A DNA stretch of 64,000 nucleotides from Salinicola rhizosphaerae (lineage in GTDB: Bacteria; Pseudomonadota; Gammaproteobacteria; Pseudomonadales; Halomonadaceae): assembly GCF_014652715.1 (NCBI RefSeq), contig NZ_BMZI01000009.1, positions 1 to 64,000 on the forward strand, written 5' to 3'. Under the pieces are notes generated by a model. It made no database searches. It was not told the origin of the DNA and saw only the letters and a list, made by a program, of their open reading frames with translations. Each line of letters starts with the position of its first letter. The stretch's first letter is position 1. The position numbers were made by a program, and so were the translations under genes. Positions 21,487 to 30,704 of the stretch are shown here, piece after piece.

Positions 21487-22106
21487 AGCGCGGTCTCGAT
21501 GCGCAGACAGCCACCGCCCTCGATAGCGCCGCCCCCATCGTCGTCCTGCGGGCGACAGTCGTTGTCATCGTTCTCGCCGCGGACCCGGCGCCATACGATA
21601 GCCAGCTGCGCGAGCAGCAGACCATCGCCCTCGTCGTCGATCGTCAACGACACGACAGCATTAGGCAACTGCTCGGCGAGCGAGGACTGCCAGTCCTCCA
21701 CCACGTTGCACAGCCACTGATTGACGCTATCGCAACCGCTCCGCGAGTTGGCATCGATCTGCAGAGTTTCGGCAGCCTGCCGATCAATGCGCAACTGCTC
21801 GATCAGGCTGCCGGCAAGCATCACCGCCTCAGAGCGCCAGCGCGCCTGAACCTCTTCATGCATCGTGGCGAGCTGGAGCGCGCCAACGCCGAGCAGTGCA
21901 ATACTCAAGACCAGCAGCGCAATCAGTGATTCGATCAGCGTCACGCCACGCTGACAGGCACCGAGGCCCGCGATCGGTCCGGCACTAGGAGTATCGACTG
22001 GCGCTTTCGATTGGCTGAAGGACACGGGACCCTCGTCTGACGCGAGAGCCGCCTGGATGGAGACGGCCGACCGGGGTGCAATCGTCGAGAGACCCGACGA
22101 TGACAT
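21483..22106 (-). CDS. pilV: Type IV pilus minor pilin PilV
   Basis: Minor pilin with the cleavage site RG^VTLIESLIALLVLSI. From the ATG at 22106 the product is 207 residues and the leader is 52 residues, unusually long for a prepilin. An alternative GTG at 22025 (with GAGGG just upstream) would give a 25-residue leader and 180 residues in total. The ATG also has a plausible GGGG ribosome site, so the start is unresolved. It is the first gene of the pilus cluster, 45 bases after ispH on the same strand. Confidence 0.85.
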   Translation of the reverse strand: MSSSGLSTIAPRSAVSIQAALASDEGPVSFSQSKAPVDTPSAGPIAGLGACQRGVTLIESLIALLVLSIALLGVGALQLATMHEEVQARWRSEAVMLAGSLIEQLRIDRQAAETLQIDANSRSGCDSVNQWLCNVVEDWQSSLAEQLPNAVVSLTIDDEGDGLLLAQLAIVWRRVRGENDDNDCRPQDDDGGGAIEGGGCLRIETAL

Positions 22107-22151
22107 TCGTTTACCCCATATCGGCCATTGTCGAAGGGAATTTAGGGCGGG

Positions 22152-23108
22152 TTAGACTTCGCTGGCAATCACGCGTTCGCGCAGCTCGCGCGGCATCGAG
22201 AACGTGATGGTTTCGGGGCGACCATCGAGCTCTTCCGGCGCGTCGGCACCTAGCGCCGTGAGTCGATCGATGACGCCTTTCACCAGCACCTCGGGCGCGC
22301 TGGCGCCGGCGGTGATGCCGATGGTCTCGACACCTTCGAGCCAGCTCGCCTCGATCTGTCCGGCATCGTCGATCAGGTAGGCCGGCGTGCCGACGCGCTC
22401 GGAGAGCTCACGCAGGCGATTGGAGTTGGAGCTGTTGACACTGCCGACCACCAGCACGAGATCGGCAGCCGCAGCGAGTTCACGCACGGCATCCTGCCGG
22501 TTCTGGGTCGCGTAGCAGATATCATCCTTGCGCGGCCCCTGAATCTGCGGGAAGTGCTCACGCAAAGCATCGATCACCTTGGCGGTATCATCCATCGAGA
22601 GCGTGGTCTGCGTGACGAAAGAGAGCCGGGAAGGGTCACGGACCGGCAGGCCAGGCACGTCGTCTTCATGCTCGACCAGATGAATCTTGCCGCCGTAGCG
22701 CTCGTCGTAGCGCCCCATGGTGCCTTCGACTTCCGGATGGCCGGCATGGCCGATCAGAATGCACTCCTGGCCGCGCTTGGCGTAGCGCAGGACTTCCATG
22801 TGCACCTTGGTCACCAGCGGGCAGGTGGCATCGAAGATCTTGAGGCCGCGCTGCTCGGCCTCTTCCTGTACCGCGCGCGAGACACCGTGGGCGGAGAAGA
22901 TGACGATGACATCGTCGGGAACCTCATCGAGTTCCTCGACGAAAACGGCGCCGCGCTCGCGCAGGCTATCGACCACGAAGCGGTTGTGAACGACCTCGTG
23001 ACGCACATAGATCGGCGGACCGAACACGTCGAGCGCGCGATTGACGATGTCGATGGCGCGGTCGACGCCGGCACAGAAACCGCGGGGATTGGCCAGCTTG
23101 ATCTGCAT
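22152..23108 (-). CDS. ispH: 4-hydroxy-3-methylbut-2-enyl diphosphate reductase
   Basis: Iron-sulfur enzyme and last step of the MEP pathway, making isopentenyl and dimethylallyl diphosphate. The 318 residues contain the three conserved cluster cysteines C12 (PRGFCAGV), C96 (DATCPLV) and C198 (ICYATQNRQ), plus the substrate motifs HGVS and SxNSxR-like [11 protein letters not shown]. Its products feed IspB, CrtE and the idi product encoded 11-16 kb away. The order ispH-fkpB-lspA-ileS is conserved in gammaproteobacteria. Confidence 0.97.
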   Translation of the reverse strand: MQIKLANPRGFCAGVDRAIDIVNRALDVFGPPIYVRHEVVHNRFVVDSLRERGAVFVEELDEVPDDVIVIFSAHGVSRAVQEEAEQRGLKIFDATCPLVTKVHMEVLRYAKRGQECILIGHAGHPEVEGTMGRYDERYGGKIHLVEHEDDVPGLPVRDPSRLSFVTQTTLSMDDTAKVIDALREHFPQIQGPRKDDICYATQNRQDAVRELAAAADLVLVVGSVNSSNSNRLRELSERVGTPAYLIDDAGQIEASWLEGVETIGITAGASAPEVLVKGVIDRLTALGADAPEELDGRPETITFSMPRELRERVIASEV

Positions 23109-23177
23109 GATGACCTCGCTTGAAAGGTGCCGCCCGGCCTTTCGAACTTCCGGGACGGCAGAATGGCGCGACCGACG

Positions 23178-23636
23178 TCAGTGCGTCGTCGCCGGCTTGA
23201 CCTCGATGATCTCGACTTCGAACGTCAGGGTACGCCCTGCGAGCGGATGATTGAAGTCGACCTCGACATGGCGCTCGTCGACGCTCGCGATGACCCCCGG
23301 CAGCTCGCCGCCGGCAGGGTCGGAAAATGACATCACCATGCCGGGCTCGACGGCTTCCTCGAAGGCATCCTTGGAGAGCCGCTGCACGTTCTGCGGGTTG
23401 TGCTGACCGAAGGCGTGCTCCGGACTGATGTCGAAGGCGCCCTGCTCACCGGCGCTCATGCCCTTCATCGGCGCTTCGAACCCCGGCGGCAGGTTGCCAT
23501 CGCCGAGCTGAAACGTCGCCGGCTGCTTGTCGCGCGTCGAGTCGACCACTTCGCCATCTTCCAGCTTCACCGTGAAGTGAAGCGTCACTTCCATGCCATC
23601 GTCGATGCGATAATCGCCCTGGGGTTCGCCGCTCAT
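23178..23636 (-). CDS. fkpB: FKBP-type peptidyl-prolyl isomerase (SlpA/FkpB)
   Basis: Cytosolic prolyl isomerase and chaperone of 152 residues. The FKBP fold is split by an insert-in-flap domain as in SlyD and FkpB: VTLHFTVKLEDGEVVDST at the N-terminus, LGDGNLPPGFEAPMKGMSAGE and the HAFG flap region near residue 75. Unlike SlyD there is no His/Cys-rich metal-binding tail. The start overlaps the lspA stop by 4 bases. Confidence 0.93.
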   Translation of the reverse strand: MSGEPQGDYRIDDGMEVTLHFTVKLEDGEVVDSTRDKQPATFQLGDGNLPPGFEAPMKGMSAGEQGAFDISPEHAFGQHNPQNVQRLSKDAFEEAVEPGMVMSFSDPAGGELPGVIASVDERHVEVDFNHPLAGRTLTFEVEIIEVKPATTH

Positions 23637-24139
23637 GATTTCTCCCTGGTTCCCTGATCAGGCGTTTTCGTCCGACGCGAATCGAAAAACGACTGCAGGA
23701 TCAAGCCGACGGCACCCAGCGTGATGGCGCTGTCGGCGAGGTTGAATGCCGGATAGTAGTGCGGCCCCCAATGGAACGACAGATAGTCGACCACATAGCC
23801 ATGCACGAGGCGATCGTAGAGGTTGCCTATCGCCCCGCCGATGACCAGCGCCAGCGATATCGCGGTTGGCACTTCGCCTCGCTTGAGCCGCGTCAGCCAC
23901 ACTGTCAGCCCGATGCTGGCACCGATCGCGATCAGCGCGAACAGCCAGCGCTGCCAGCCGGCGTGCTCTGCCAGGAAGCTGAACGCCGCGCCGGTATTGT
24001 GCAAAAGCGTCAGATTGAAGATCGGCAGAATCTCGAGCGGCCGGCCGTATTCGAGGTTCGCCGAGGCCAGCGCCTTGATGCCGAGATCGAGCAGGATCAC
24101 GGCAAGCGACAGCCACAGCCAGCGCAGCGGACGAGGCAT
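23633..24139 (-). CDS. lspA: Lipoprotein signal peptidase II
   Basis: Inner-membrane aspartyl protease that cleaves lipoprotein signals (for example BamD in this window). With the ATG at 24139 the product is 168 residues with four membrane helices. The catalytic aspartates are visible as D118 (GYVVDYL) and D136 (NLADSA), with the conserved NTGAAFS near residue 48. The start lies 46 bases beyond the ileS stop; an upstream extension overlapping ileS has no family support. Confidence 0.95.
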   Translation of the reverse strand: MPRPLRWLWLSLAVILLDLGIKALASANLEYGRPLEILPIFNLTLLHNTGAAFSFLAEHAGWQRWLFALIAIGASIGLTVWLTRLKRGEVPTAISLALVIGGAIGNLYDRLVHGYVVDYLSFHWGPHYYPAFNLADSAITLGAVGLILQSFFDSRRTKTPDQGTREKS

Positions 24140-24185
24140 GCGTTCGGTTGTCGTCGTGTCGGGATGACGTTTCAGGTTCGAGGAA

Positions 24186-27035
24186 TCAGGCAAAACGGCG
24201 TACCTCGCCCGGGCCACCCGGCAGGTTGGCGATGGAGCGCGCCGACAGGGTCGGATGCGCAGGGTCCGCACCGACATCGGCGCGGCGCTCCCAGCTACGC
24301 TCGTCCTTGTCGTACGGGCTCAACCGCACGGCGACCTTGAGCCCCTCGAGCTCGGTCGACTGGGCATCGCCGCCCTCGGCAAGCGGCGCGAGCGTGGCAT
24401 CGGAGGTGATCAGCACGAAGCGCAGCTCATCCTCGAAGCGCGAAAGCAGTGCGCGTAGCTCGTCGTCGACGTAAAGCGTCACTTCGCTATCCAGCGCGCC
24501 CTTGATCACGCCCTGGTTGCGCGCGTCCTCGAGCTGCTTGTTGACCGCCTGCTTGACCGCCATGACCCGCTCCCAGAACTCGCGGCCCATCGTCGCATCG
24601 GCCGGCAGTTCCGCCAGCTCTTCGTAGTAGGTCTCGAGCAGCACGCTGGCCGCGCGCTCGCCGGGAATGTTCTCGTAGATCTCCTCGCCGGTGAACGAGA
24701 GGATCGGCGCGACCCAGCGCGCCAATGCCTCGACGATGTGGTAGAGCGCGGTCTGACAGCTGCGGCGGGCCAGGGAGTCAGGCTGGGTGGTGTACTGGCG
24801 ATCCTTGATGATATCGAGATAGAAGCCCCCCATGTCTCGCGCGCAGAAGTCGTGAACCTGCTGATAGACGTCGCGGAAGCGATAGTCGGCGTAGGCCGTC
24901 TGAATCCGCGACTGCAGCACCGCGGCGCGGTCGACCGCCCAGCGGTCGAGCGACAGCATCTCTTCGACCGCGACCCGATCCGTCGCGGGATCGAACCCGT
25001 TCAGGTTGGCCAGCAGAAAGCGCGACGTGTTGCGGATACGCCGATAGACGTCGGCCGTGCGCTTGAGGATCTCGTCGGAGACCGCCATCTCGCCGGAATA
25101 GTCGGTGGAGGCGACCCACAGGCGCAGGATGTCGGCGCCGAGCTTGTCCATGACCTGCTGCGGTGCGATCACGTTACCCAGCGACTTGGACATCTTGCGG
25201 CCCTTTTCGTCGACGGTGAAACCGTGAGTCAGCAACGCCTTGTAGGGCGGATGACCGTCGATGGCGCTGCCGGTCAGCAGTGAGGAGTGAAACCAGCCGC
25301 GATGCTGGTCCGAGCCCTCGAGGTAGAGATCCGCGCGGGGGCCGGTGTCGTGACCGAGCGGATGCGAGCCGCGCAGCACGTGCCAATGGGTGGTGCCGGA
25401 GTCGAACCAGACATCGAGCGTGTCGGTGACCTTTTCGTAGTCGGCGGCCTCGTCACCCAGCAGTTCGCTCGGCTCGAGCTTGAACCAGGCATCGATCCCT
25501 TCGATCTCGACGCGGCTGGCCACCTGCTCCATCAGTTCGACAGTGCGCGGATGCAGCTCGCCGGTGGCGCGGTGCAGGAAAAACGGGATCGGCACGCCCC
25601 AGTTACGCTGACGCGAAATGCACCAGTCAGGGCGGTTGGCGATCATGGCGTGCAGACGCGCCTTGCCCCAGCCGGGGATGAAGTCAGTCGCCTCGACCCC
25701 GGCCAGCGCTGTCTCGCGCAGCGTCTTGCCGTTGGTGCCTTCGATATCCATGCCGACGAACCACTGCGCGGTGGCACGATAGATCACCGGCGTCTTGTGG
25801 CGCCAGCAGTGCATGTAGCTATGGGTGATCTTTTCGTGCGCCAGCAGCGCGCCCGCTTCCTCGAGCGTGGCGACGATATGCGGGTTGGCCTTCCAGATCA
25901 TCTGGCCGCCGAACAGCGCCAGATCGTCGGCGTAGACGCCGTTGCTCTGCACGGGATTGAGGATCTCGTCGAAACTCATGCCGTAGGCGCGGCAGGTGGC
26001 GAAGTCATCCTCGCCGTAGGCCGGCGCGGAATGCACCAGGCCGGTGCCGGCACCCAGTTCGACATAGTCGGCGACGTAGACCGGTGAACGCCGCTCGTAG
26101 CCGGCACCCATGCTGGCCAGCGGGTGGCGAAACGCGATGTGTTCGAGACTCGCGCCCGGCGCCGTGGCCAGGGTTTCGCCCGTCAGCCCGAAACGTTCGA
26201 GACAGCTCTCGACCAGCTCTTCGGCGAGCAGCAGCAGACGCTCGCCGGTATCGACCAGCGCGTAGGTGAACTCCGGATGGACGTTGAGCGCCTGATTGGC
26301 CGGGATGGTCCATGGCGTCGTCGTCCAGATCACGGCAGCCGCCGGTTTCGGCAGGGAGTCGAGCCCGAAGGCCGCAGCCAGCTTGGCGTCATCAACGCTC
26401 GGGAAAGCGACATCGATGGCATCGGACTGCTTGTCCTGATATTCGACTTCGGCCTCGGCCAGCGCCGAGCCACAGTCGAAACACCAGTTGACCGGTTTGA
26501 GCCCCTTGAACACGTAACCGCCCTTGACCATCTCGGCCAGCGCGCGGATTTCGCCCGCCTCGTTGGCAAAGTTCATGGTCAGGTAGGGATGGTCCCAGTC
26601 GCCCTGAACACCGAGACGCACGAAACCTTCTTTCTGGACCTCTACCTGGGCGCTGGCGTACTCGCGACACAGCGCACGCGCTTCGTCGGCCGGCAGGTGC
26701 TTGCCATGGGTCGTTTCGACCTTATGTTCGATCGGCAGCCCGTGGCAGTCCCAGCCCGGTACATAGGGCGCATCGAAACCGGCCAGATTCTTCGACTTGA
26801 CGATGAAGTCCTTGAGCAGCTTGTTGACCGCGTGACCGATATGAATGCTGCCGTTGGCATAGGGAGGGCCGTCATGCAGCACGAACCGCTCACGCCCCTG
26901 GCGCGATTCACGCAGCCAGGCGTAGAGATTCATGTCATTCCACTGCGCGATTCGCGCCGGCTCCCGCGCCGGCAGGTTGCCGCGCATGGGGAAGTCGGTC
27001 GAAGGCAGATTCAGCGTGTGCTTGTAGTCACTCAT
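24186..27035 (-). CDS. ileS: Isoleucyl-tRNA synthetase
   Basis: Charges tRNA-Ile. The 949-residue product has the class I motifs HIGH (residues 65-68) and KMSKS (in [10 protein letters not shown], about 610), an editing domain between them ([12 protein letters not shown]) and the anticodon-binding domain. The C-terminal tail aligns with the E. coli zinc finger ending GExRxFA, but the four zinc cysteines are replaced by D911, S914, S931 and S934 at the same 3-17-3 spacing as E. coli C902, C905, C922 and C925. Codons there are intact (GAC, AGC, TCG, TCC), so this is not a frameshift. The rest of the protein looks fully functional. Confidence 0.97.
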   Translation of the reverse strand: MSDYKHTLNLPSTDFPMRGNLPAREPARIAQWNDMNLYAWLRESRQGRERFVLHDGPPYANGSIHIGHAVNKLLKDFIVKSKNLAGFDAPYVPGWDCHGLPIEHKVETTHGKHLPADEARALCREYASAQVEVQKEGFVRLGVQGDWDHPYLTMNFANEAGEIRALAEMVKGGYVFKGLKPVNWCFDCGSALAEAEVEYQDKQSDAIDVAFPSVDDAKLAAAFGLDSLPKPAAAVIWTTTPWTIPANQALNVHPEFTYALVDTGERLLLLAEELVESCLERFGLTGETLATAPGASLEHIAFRHPLASMGAGYERRSPVYVADYVELGAGTGLVHSAPAYGEDDFATCRAYGMSFDEILNPVQSNGVYADDLALFGGQMIWKANPHIVATLEEAGALLAHEKITHSYMHCWRHKTPVIYRATAQWFVGMDIEGTNGKTLRETALAGVEATDFIPGWGKARLHAMIANRPDWCISRQRNWGVPIPFFLHRATGELHPRTVELMEQVASRVEIEGIDAWFKLEPSELLGDEAADYEKVTDTLDVWFDSGTTHWHVLRGSHPLGHDTGPRADLYLEGSDQHRGWFHSSLLTGSAIDGHPPYKALLTHGFTVDEKGRKMSKSLGNVIAPQQVMDKLGADILRLWVASTDYSGEMAVSDEILKRTADVYRRIRNTSRFLLANLNGFDPATDRVAVEEMLSLDRWAVDRAAVLQSRIQTAYADYRFRDVYQQVHDFCARDMGGFYLDIIKDRQYTTQPDSLARRSCQTALYHIVEALARWVAPILSFTGEEIYENIPGERAASVLLETYYEELAELPADATMGREFWERVMAVKQAVNKQLEDARNQGVIKGALDSEVTLYVDDELRALLSRFEDELRFVLITSDATLAPLAEGGDAQSTELEGLKVAVRLSPYDKDERSWERRADVGADPAHPTLSARSIANLPGGPGEVRRFA

Positions 27036-27083
27036 GGCGGTATCGATTCGCTCGGGGCTAGGTTCGTGTCACTCGGGCTTTAG

Positions 27084-27209
27084 TCAACAGGGCTCGGTGC
27101 GGGAGTCGTTCGTTCCGGCACGGCAATTCGCCGCAAACCGGAGCATGGCGTCCAGGGCGTCGTTGCGAGTACCGAAGCCCTGGATCACGGGGTTGAAGAT
27201 TTCACTCAT
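27084..27209 (-). CDS. Candidate small protein coupled to ribF
   Basis: A 41-residue frame (MSEIFNPVIQGFGTRND...) lies between ribF and ileS. Its ATG sits inside the last codons of ribF and overlaps its stop (ATGAGTGA), the geometry of translational coupling. About 80 percent of its third codon positions are G or C, as expected of real genes here. I do not recognise the family and the ribosome site is only a GGGG stretch, so it could be chance. Confidence 0.4.
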   Translation of the reverse strand: MSEIFNPVIQGFGTRNDALDAMLRFAANCRAGTNDSRTEPC

Positions 27210-28275
27210 CGGGTGCGTCCCCGCCGGTCTCCGGCGGCAGTGGCGCAGAGGCCAGCGGAAAGCGCGCCTGCGGCAGCGTCGCGGCAGCGCAGGACGACAT
27301 CTGCGGGCTCGCCTCGCCCCCCGACTGCTGCGCCAGAGGAAAATAGGCTCGGGCCGATGCTAGGTCGCGATGGATCTGCGTGACCAGCGCATCGAAATTG
27401 TCGAACTTCACTTCGCCGCGCAGGCGTGCACAGGGCACGACGGTCAACGACTGGCCGTACAGATCGATCTCGCGGTCGAGCAGGTGAACCTCCAGCATCG
27501 GCCGGTCTGACCCTACCGTCGGTCGCCAGCCGATATTGGCGACACCCGCGGCCCACTCACCGTCAGGCAGCCTCGTGGCGCAGGCGAACACGCCGCGCAT
27601 CGCCAGCGGCCGACGCGTCAGGGGCACGTTGGCCGTCGGCACGCCGATGGTTCGCCCCAGCTGCCGGTCACGCACCACGCGCCCCTTGAACGCATAGGGG
27701 CGACCCAGCATCCGCGCTGCCTGATAAAAGTTGCCGCTCGCCAGCAGTGTGCGCACGCGCGTACTGGAGACACGCTCATCGTCGAGGGCGAAGGTTCGCG
27801 TATGCTCTACCGCAAACCCGCGCGCCTTGCCGACAGCCTGCAACAGGGTGAAGTCGCCGGCGCGGTCGCAGCCGAACCGGAAATCGTCACCGACCACCAG
27901 GTGGCGTACGTGGAGACCGTTGATCAGCACCCGTTCGACGAATTGGTTGGCCGTCAGGCTACGCAGCGCGTCGTTGAACGGCAGGCACAGAATACGATCG
28001 GCGCCGTGCGCGGCCAGCAGTTCGACCTTGTCACGCAACCGCGTCAGCCGCGGCGGCGCTTGGTCGGCGGCGAAGTATTCGCGGGGCTGCGGCTCGAAGA
28101 CGACCACCGTCACCGGCAGGTCAGCGGCCTGCGACAGCGCCTGGAGCTGCTCCAGAATCGCCTGGTGACCGAGATGCACGCCGTCGAAGTTACCGATCGT
28201 CGCCACGCAGCCGCGCTCATCGCCGGCTGCGTCGCGTCCTTTTGACAGATTGTGCAGGCCTCGAATCAGTTCCAT
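27202..28275 (-). CDS. ribF: Bifunctional riboflavin kinase / FAD synthetase
   Basis: Converts riboflavin to FMN and FAD. N-terminal adenylyltransferase domain with GNFDGVHLGHQ (about residue 29-39), then the riboflavin kinase domain with GRTIGVPTANV. At 357 residues it is about 44 longer than E. coli RibF: after the usual end near HRDLASARAYF it carries a Ser/Ala/Pro-rich tail of low complexity. Its FMN and FAD products serve several flavoenzymes encoded nearby (IlvI, ThiO, Idi-2, PhrB). It lies between ileS and murJ, as in P. aeruginosa. Confidence 0.95.
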   Translation of the reverse strand: MELIRGLHNLSKGRDAAGDERGCVATIGNFDGVHLGHQAILEQLQALSQAADLPVTVVVFEPQPREYFAADQAPPRLTRLRDKVELLAAHGADRILCLPFNDALRSLTANQFVERVLINGLHVRHLVVGDDFRFGCDRAGDFTLLQAVGKARGFAVEHTRTFALDDERVSSTRVRTLLASGNFYQAARMLGRPYAFKGRVVRDRQLGRTIGVPTANVPLTRRPLAMRGVFACATRLPDGEWAAGVANIGWRPTVGSDRPMLEVHLLDREIDLYGQSLTVVPCARLRGEVKFDNFDALVTQIHRDLASARAYFPLAQQSGGEASPQMSSCAAATLPQARFPLASAPLPPETGGDAPDE

Positions 28276-28373
28276 AACGACTCGCCGTCAGCAAAGACTT
28301 CCATTATAACCAAGGGCTCCGCCGCGGGATAATCGGGTCCACGCCCTTGTGCGATTGGCCCGGCCGTCCGCGT

Positions 28374-29987
28374 TCATCCCCGCAGTCGGAAATGACGCAG
28401 GCGCACGCCACTCGCCGCCAGCCACGCGAAGTAGACCCCAGCGCCAGCCGCGACCAGCAACGTCAGCTCGCCCGCGCGGTGCAGCGCGCCCCATTCGACC
28501 CAGACATGCCAGGATGGCGACAGCCACCACAGCACCAGCCCCATCAGCAGGCAGCCGCCCACGACCTGAAAGGCGTAGCGTCCCCAGCCGGGCTGAAAGC
28601 GCAGCACCCCGCGCTTACGCAGCCCCGCGCCGAGCAGTCCGGCGTTCAGAAACGCCGACAGCGCAGTCGCCAGCGCCAGACCGGCATGCGCCAGCGGGAC
28701 GATCAATGCCAGGTTCATGAGCATGTTGGCCGCCATGGCCACGATACCGATCTTGACCGGCGTTTTGGTGTCCTGCCGCGCGAAATATCCCGGCGCAAGC
28801 ACCTTGATCAGCATGAACGCCAGCAGGCCGAGTGCGTAGGCCCGCAAGCTGCGCGAGGCCATGACCACATCATGGTCAGTCATCGCGCCGTAGTGGAACA
28901 GCGTTACCAGCAGCGGCTCCGCCAACAGCACGAGAGCGAGCGCCGCAGGCAGGCCGATCAGCAGTACCATGCGCAGCGCCCAGTCGAGCATGCGCGCGAA
29001 ATGCTCTCCGGACTGCTCCGCATGGCGCTTGGAGAGCGCCGGCAGAATGACCGTGGCGATGGCGATGCCAAACACCCCCAACGGCAGCTCGACCAGGCGA
29101 TCCGAATAGTAGAGCCACGAGACACTGCCCGAGACCAGAAACGAGGCGAGCACGGTATCCAGCAGCAGGTTGATCTGAGATACCGAGACACCGAACAGCG
29201 CCGGCGTCATCAGCCGTAGAATCCGCCTCACGCCGGGATGGCGGAAATTCGGCACGAACCGAGGCGTCAGCCCCAGCCGGGCAAGAAACGGTAGCTGAAA
29301 CAGCAGCTGCGCGGCCCCCGCGATCAGGACCCCCCAGGCCAGACCCAGCGCCGGGTCGCTCATCAGCGGCGTCAACCACAGCGCCGCACCGATGAGACAG
29401 ACGTTGAGCAGCACGGGCGTGAATGCCGGTACCGCAAACCGCTCCCAGGTATTGAGCACGCTACCGGCGAAGGCCGTCAGCGAGATCAGCAGCAGATAAG
29501 GAAAGGTCAGCCGCAGCATTTCCGCAGTGAGCGCCAGCTTACCGGGATCGGCCTTAAAACCGGGGGCAAAGAGCCATGTCAGCCACGGCGCCGCCGCGAT
29601 CGCCAGCGCCGTGATCAGCGCCAGCACCACGCTCAGGCTGCCGGAGACCGCATCCAGCAGCTCGCGCACTTCCGCGCGCGTGCGCTGCGTGGCGTACTCC
29701 GAGAGCACCGGTACGAAGGCCTGATTGAATGCCCCCTCGGCAAACAGTCGGCGCATGAAATTAGGAATCTTGAAGGCGACGAAGAACGCATCCGCGCCGC
29801 TGCCGGCACCGAGCAGCGCGGCGATGACCACGTCTCGCACCAGCCCCAGCACCCGCGAGGCGAGCGTCATCACGCTGACGACCATGCCCGAGCGCAGCAG
29901 ACCGCCGCGCGTCGTCGGCATCGCCGTCTCGCCGGTCGCAGTCTCTTCTATCGGCTCGCTGACGGCGGGCCTGGTTTTATCACTCAT
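28374..29987 (-). CDS. murJ: Lipid II flippase MurJ
   Basis: Multidrug/oligosaccharide-lipid/polysaccharide (MOP) superfamily flippase that moves lipid II across the inner membrane for peptidoglycan synthesis. 537 residues, with 14 expected membrane helices; the first begins about residue 35 after a polar N-terminal arm, followed by the MurJ signature SRVLGLVRDVVIA and KIPNFMRRLFAEGAFNQAFVP. The position between ribF and rpsT is as in Pseudomonas. Confidence 0.95.
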   Translation of the reverse strand: MSDKTRPAVSEPIEETATGETAMPTTRGGLLRSGMVVSVMTLASRVLGLVRDVVIAALLGAGSGADAFFVAFKIPNFMRRLFAEGAFNQAFVPVLSEYATQRTRAEVRELLDAVSGSLSVVLALITALAIAAAPWLTWLFAPGFKADPGKLALTAEMLRLTFPYLLLISLTAFAGSVLNTWERFAVPAFTPVLLNVCLIGAALWLTPLMSDPALGLAWGVLIAGAAQLLFQLPFLARLGLTPRFVPNFRHPGVRRILRLMTPALFGVSVSQINLLLDTVLASFLVSGSVSWLYYSDRLVELPLGVFGIAIATVILPALSKRHAEQSGEHFARMLDWALRMVLLIGLPAALALVLLAEPLLVTLFHYGAMTDHDVVMASRSLRAYALGLLAFMLIKVLAPGYFARQDTKTPVKIGIVAMAANMLMNLALIVPLAHAGLALATALSAFLNAGLLGAGLRKRGVLRFQPGWGRYAFQVVGGCLLMGLVLWWLSPSWHVWVEWGALHRAGELTLLVAAGAGVYFAWLAASGVRLRHFRLRG

Positions 29988-30071
29988 GCGATGCCGCCTC
30001 GGCCTGCAGGAGATGTCATGCGGAATACGACGAAGCGTCGTCCCAGTTCCGACGATGCCGTATGCAATAGT

Positions 30072-30104
30072 CGGTCATAAAAACCGGCCGGTCATAAAAC
30101 CGGT
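30072..30104. repeat. Two tandem CCGG-A-rich units beside the rpsT terminator
   Basis: CGGTCATAAAAACCGG is followed at a 17-base period by CGGTCATAAAACCGG, and a third degenerate copy runs into the rpsT terminator. On the minus strand each reads CCGG-TTTT-ATGACCG, resembling decayed copies of the terminator. Confidence 0.5.
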
Positions 30105-30125
30105 TGTAAAAAAAAGCTCGGCCAC

Positions 30126-30152
30126 AAAAAAACCGGCCGAAGCCGGTTTTTT
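30126..30152 (-). terminator. Rho-independent terminator of rpsT
   Basis: On the minus strand a CCGGC stem closes a UUCG tetraloop (ACCGGC-TTCG-GCCGGT), flanked by A and T runs so it can act on both strands. It lies 18 bases after the rpsT stop. Confidence 0.92.
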
Positions 30153-30169
30153 CGATCAAGGCGTCCGGC

Positions 30170-30436
30170 TCAGGCAGCCAGCGCCTTAATTCGCTTGTTC
30201 AAGCGGCTCTTGATGCGAGCAGCCTTTTTCTTGGACAGCGCATCCTTGTCGGCGATGCGGTCGATGACCGGCTGCGCCGCCTTGAATTCGGTGTTGGCCT
30301 GCGCCTGATCGCCAGATTGGATCGCCTTGATCACGCGCTTGATATAAGTACGGACCATGCTGCGCTGACTGGCATTGTGCTTGCGGCGGTCTTCCGCCTG
30401 ACGTGCGCGCTTGCGCGCTTGCTTGGTATTCGCCAC
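30170..30436 (-). CDS. rpsT: Small-subunit ribosomal protein S20
   Basis: Binds 16S rRNA early in 30S assembly. The family N-terminus (M)ANTKQARKRARQ places the start at GTG 30436, with AAGGAG six bases upstream, giving 88 residues (87 in E. coli). E. coli rpsT also uses a non-ATG start (UUG), which is part of its autogenous control, so the GTG may be meaningful. Monocistronic, with a strong terminator. Confidence 0.96.
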   Translation of the reverse strand: MANTKQARKRARQAEDRRKHNASQRSMVRTYIKRVIKAIQSGDQAQANTEFKAAQPVIDRIADKDALSKKKAARIKSRLNKRIKALAA

Positions 30437-30662
30437 CGTCGACTCCTTGGAGATGTTGACAGTCAATTCTGTGAGTTAAATCACCCAGGCCAGCCTCGAA
30501 ACCGCTTCAGGCCAACCCTGAATGATTCGGCCGAATGTTGATGCTGCGCCCAACTTCGCTTCGAAAACGCGTTCGAAATCAAAGACGATTCGAGCCACAA
30601 CGATCGTCACTGGGACGATCCTTCACGGGCCATGTCTGAGAGGATGCGGGATTCTATCACAA

Positions 30663-30691
30663 GCGTTGAGCGCCATACCAGCGTTCAACGC
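30663..30691 (-). terminator. Imperfect hairpin downstream of proB
   Basis: GCGTTGA-x-CGC and GCG-x-TCAACGC pair around a 7-base loop, 14 bases past the proB stop. The U-rich tail is weak, so this is only a possible terminator. Confidence 0.4.
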
Positions 30692-30704
30692 GTGACACGA
30701 CACC

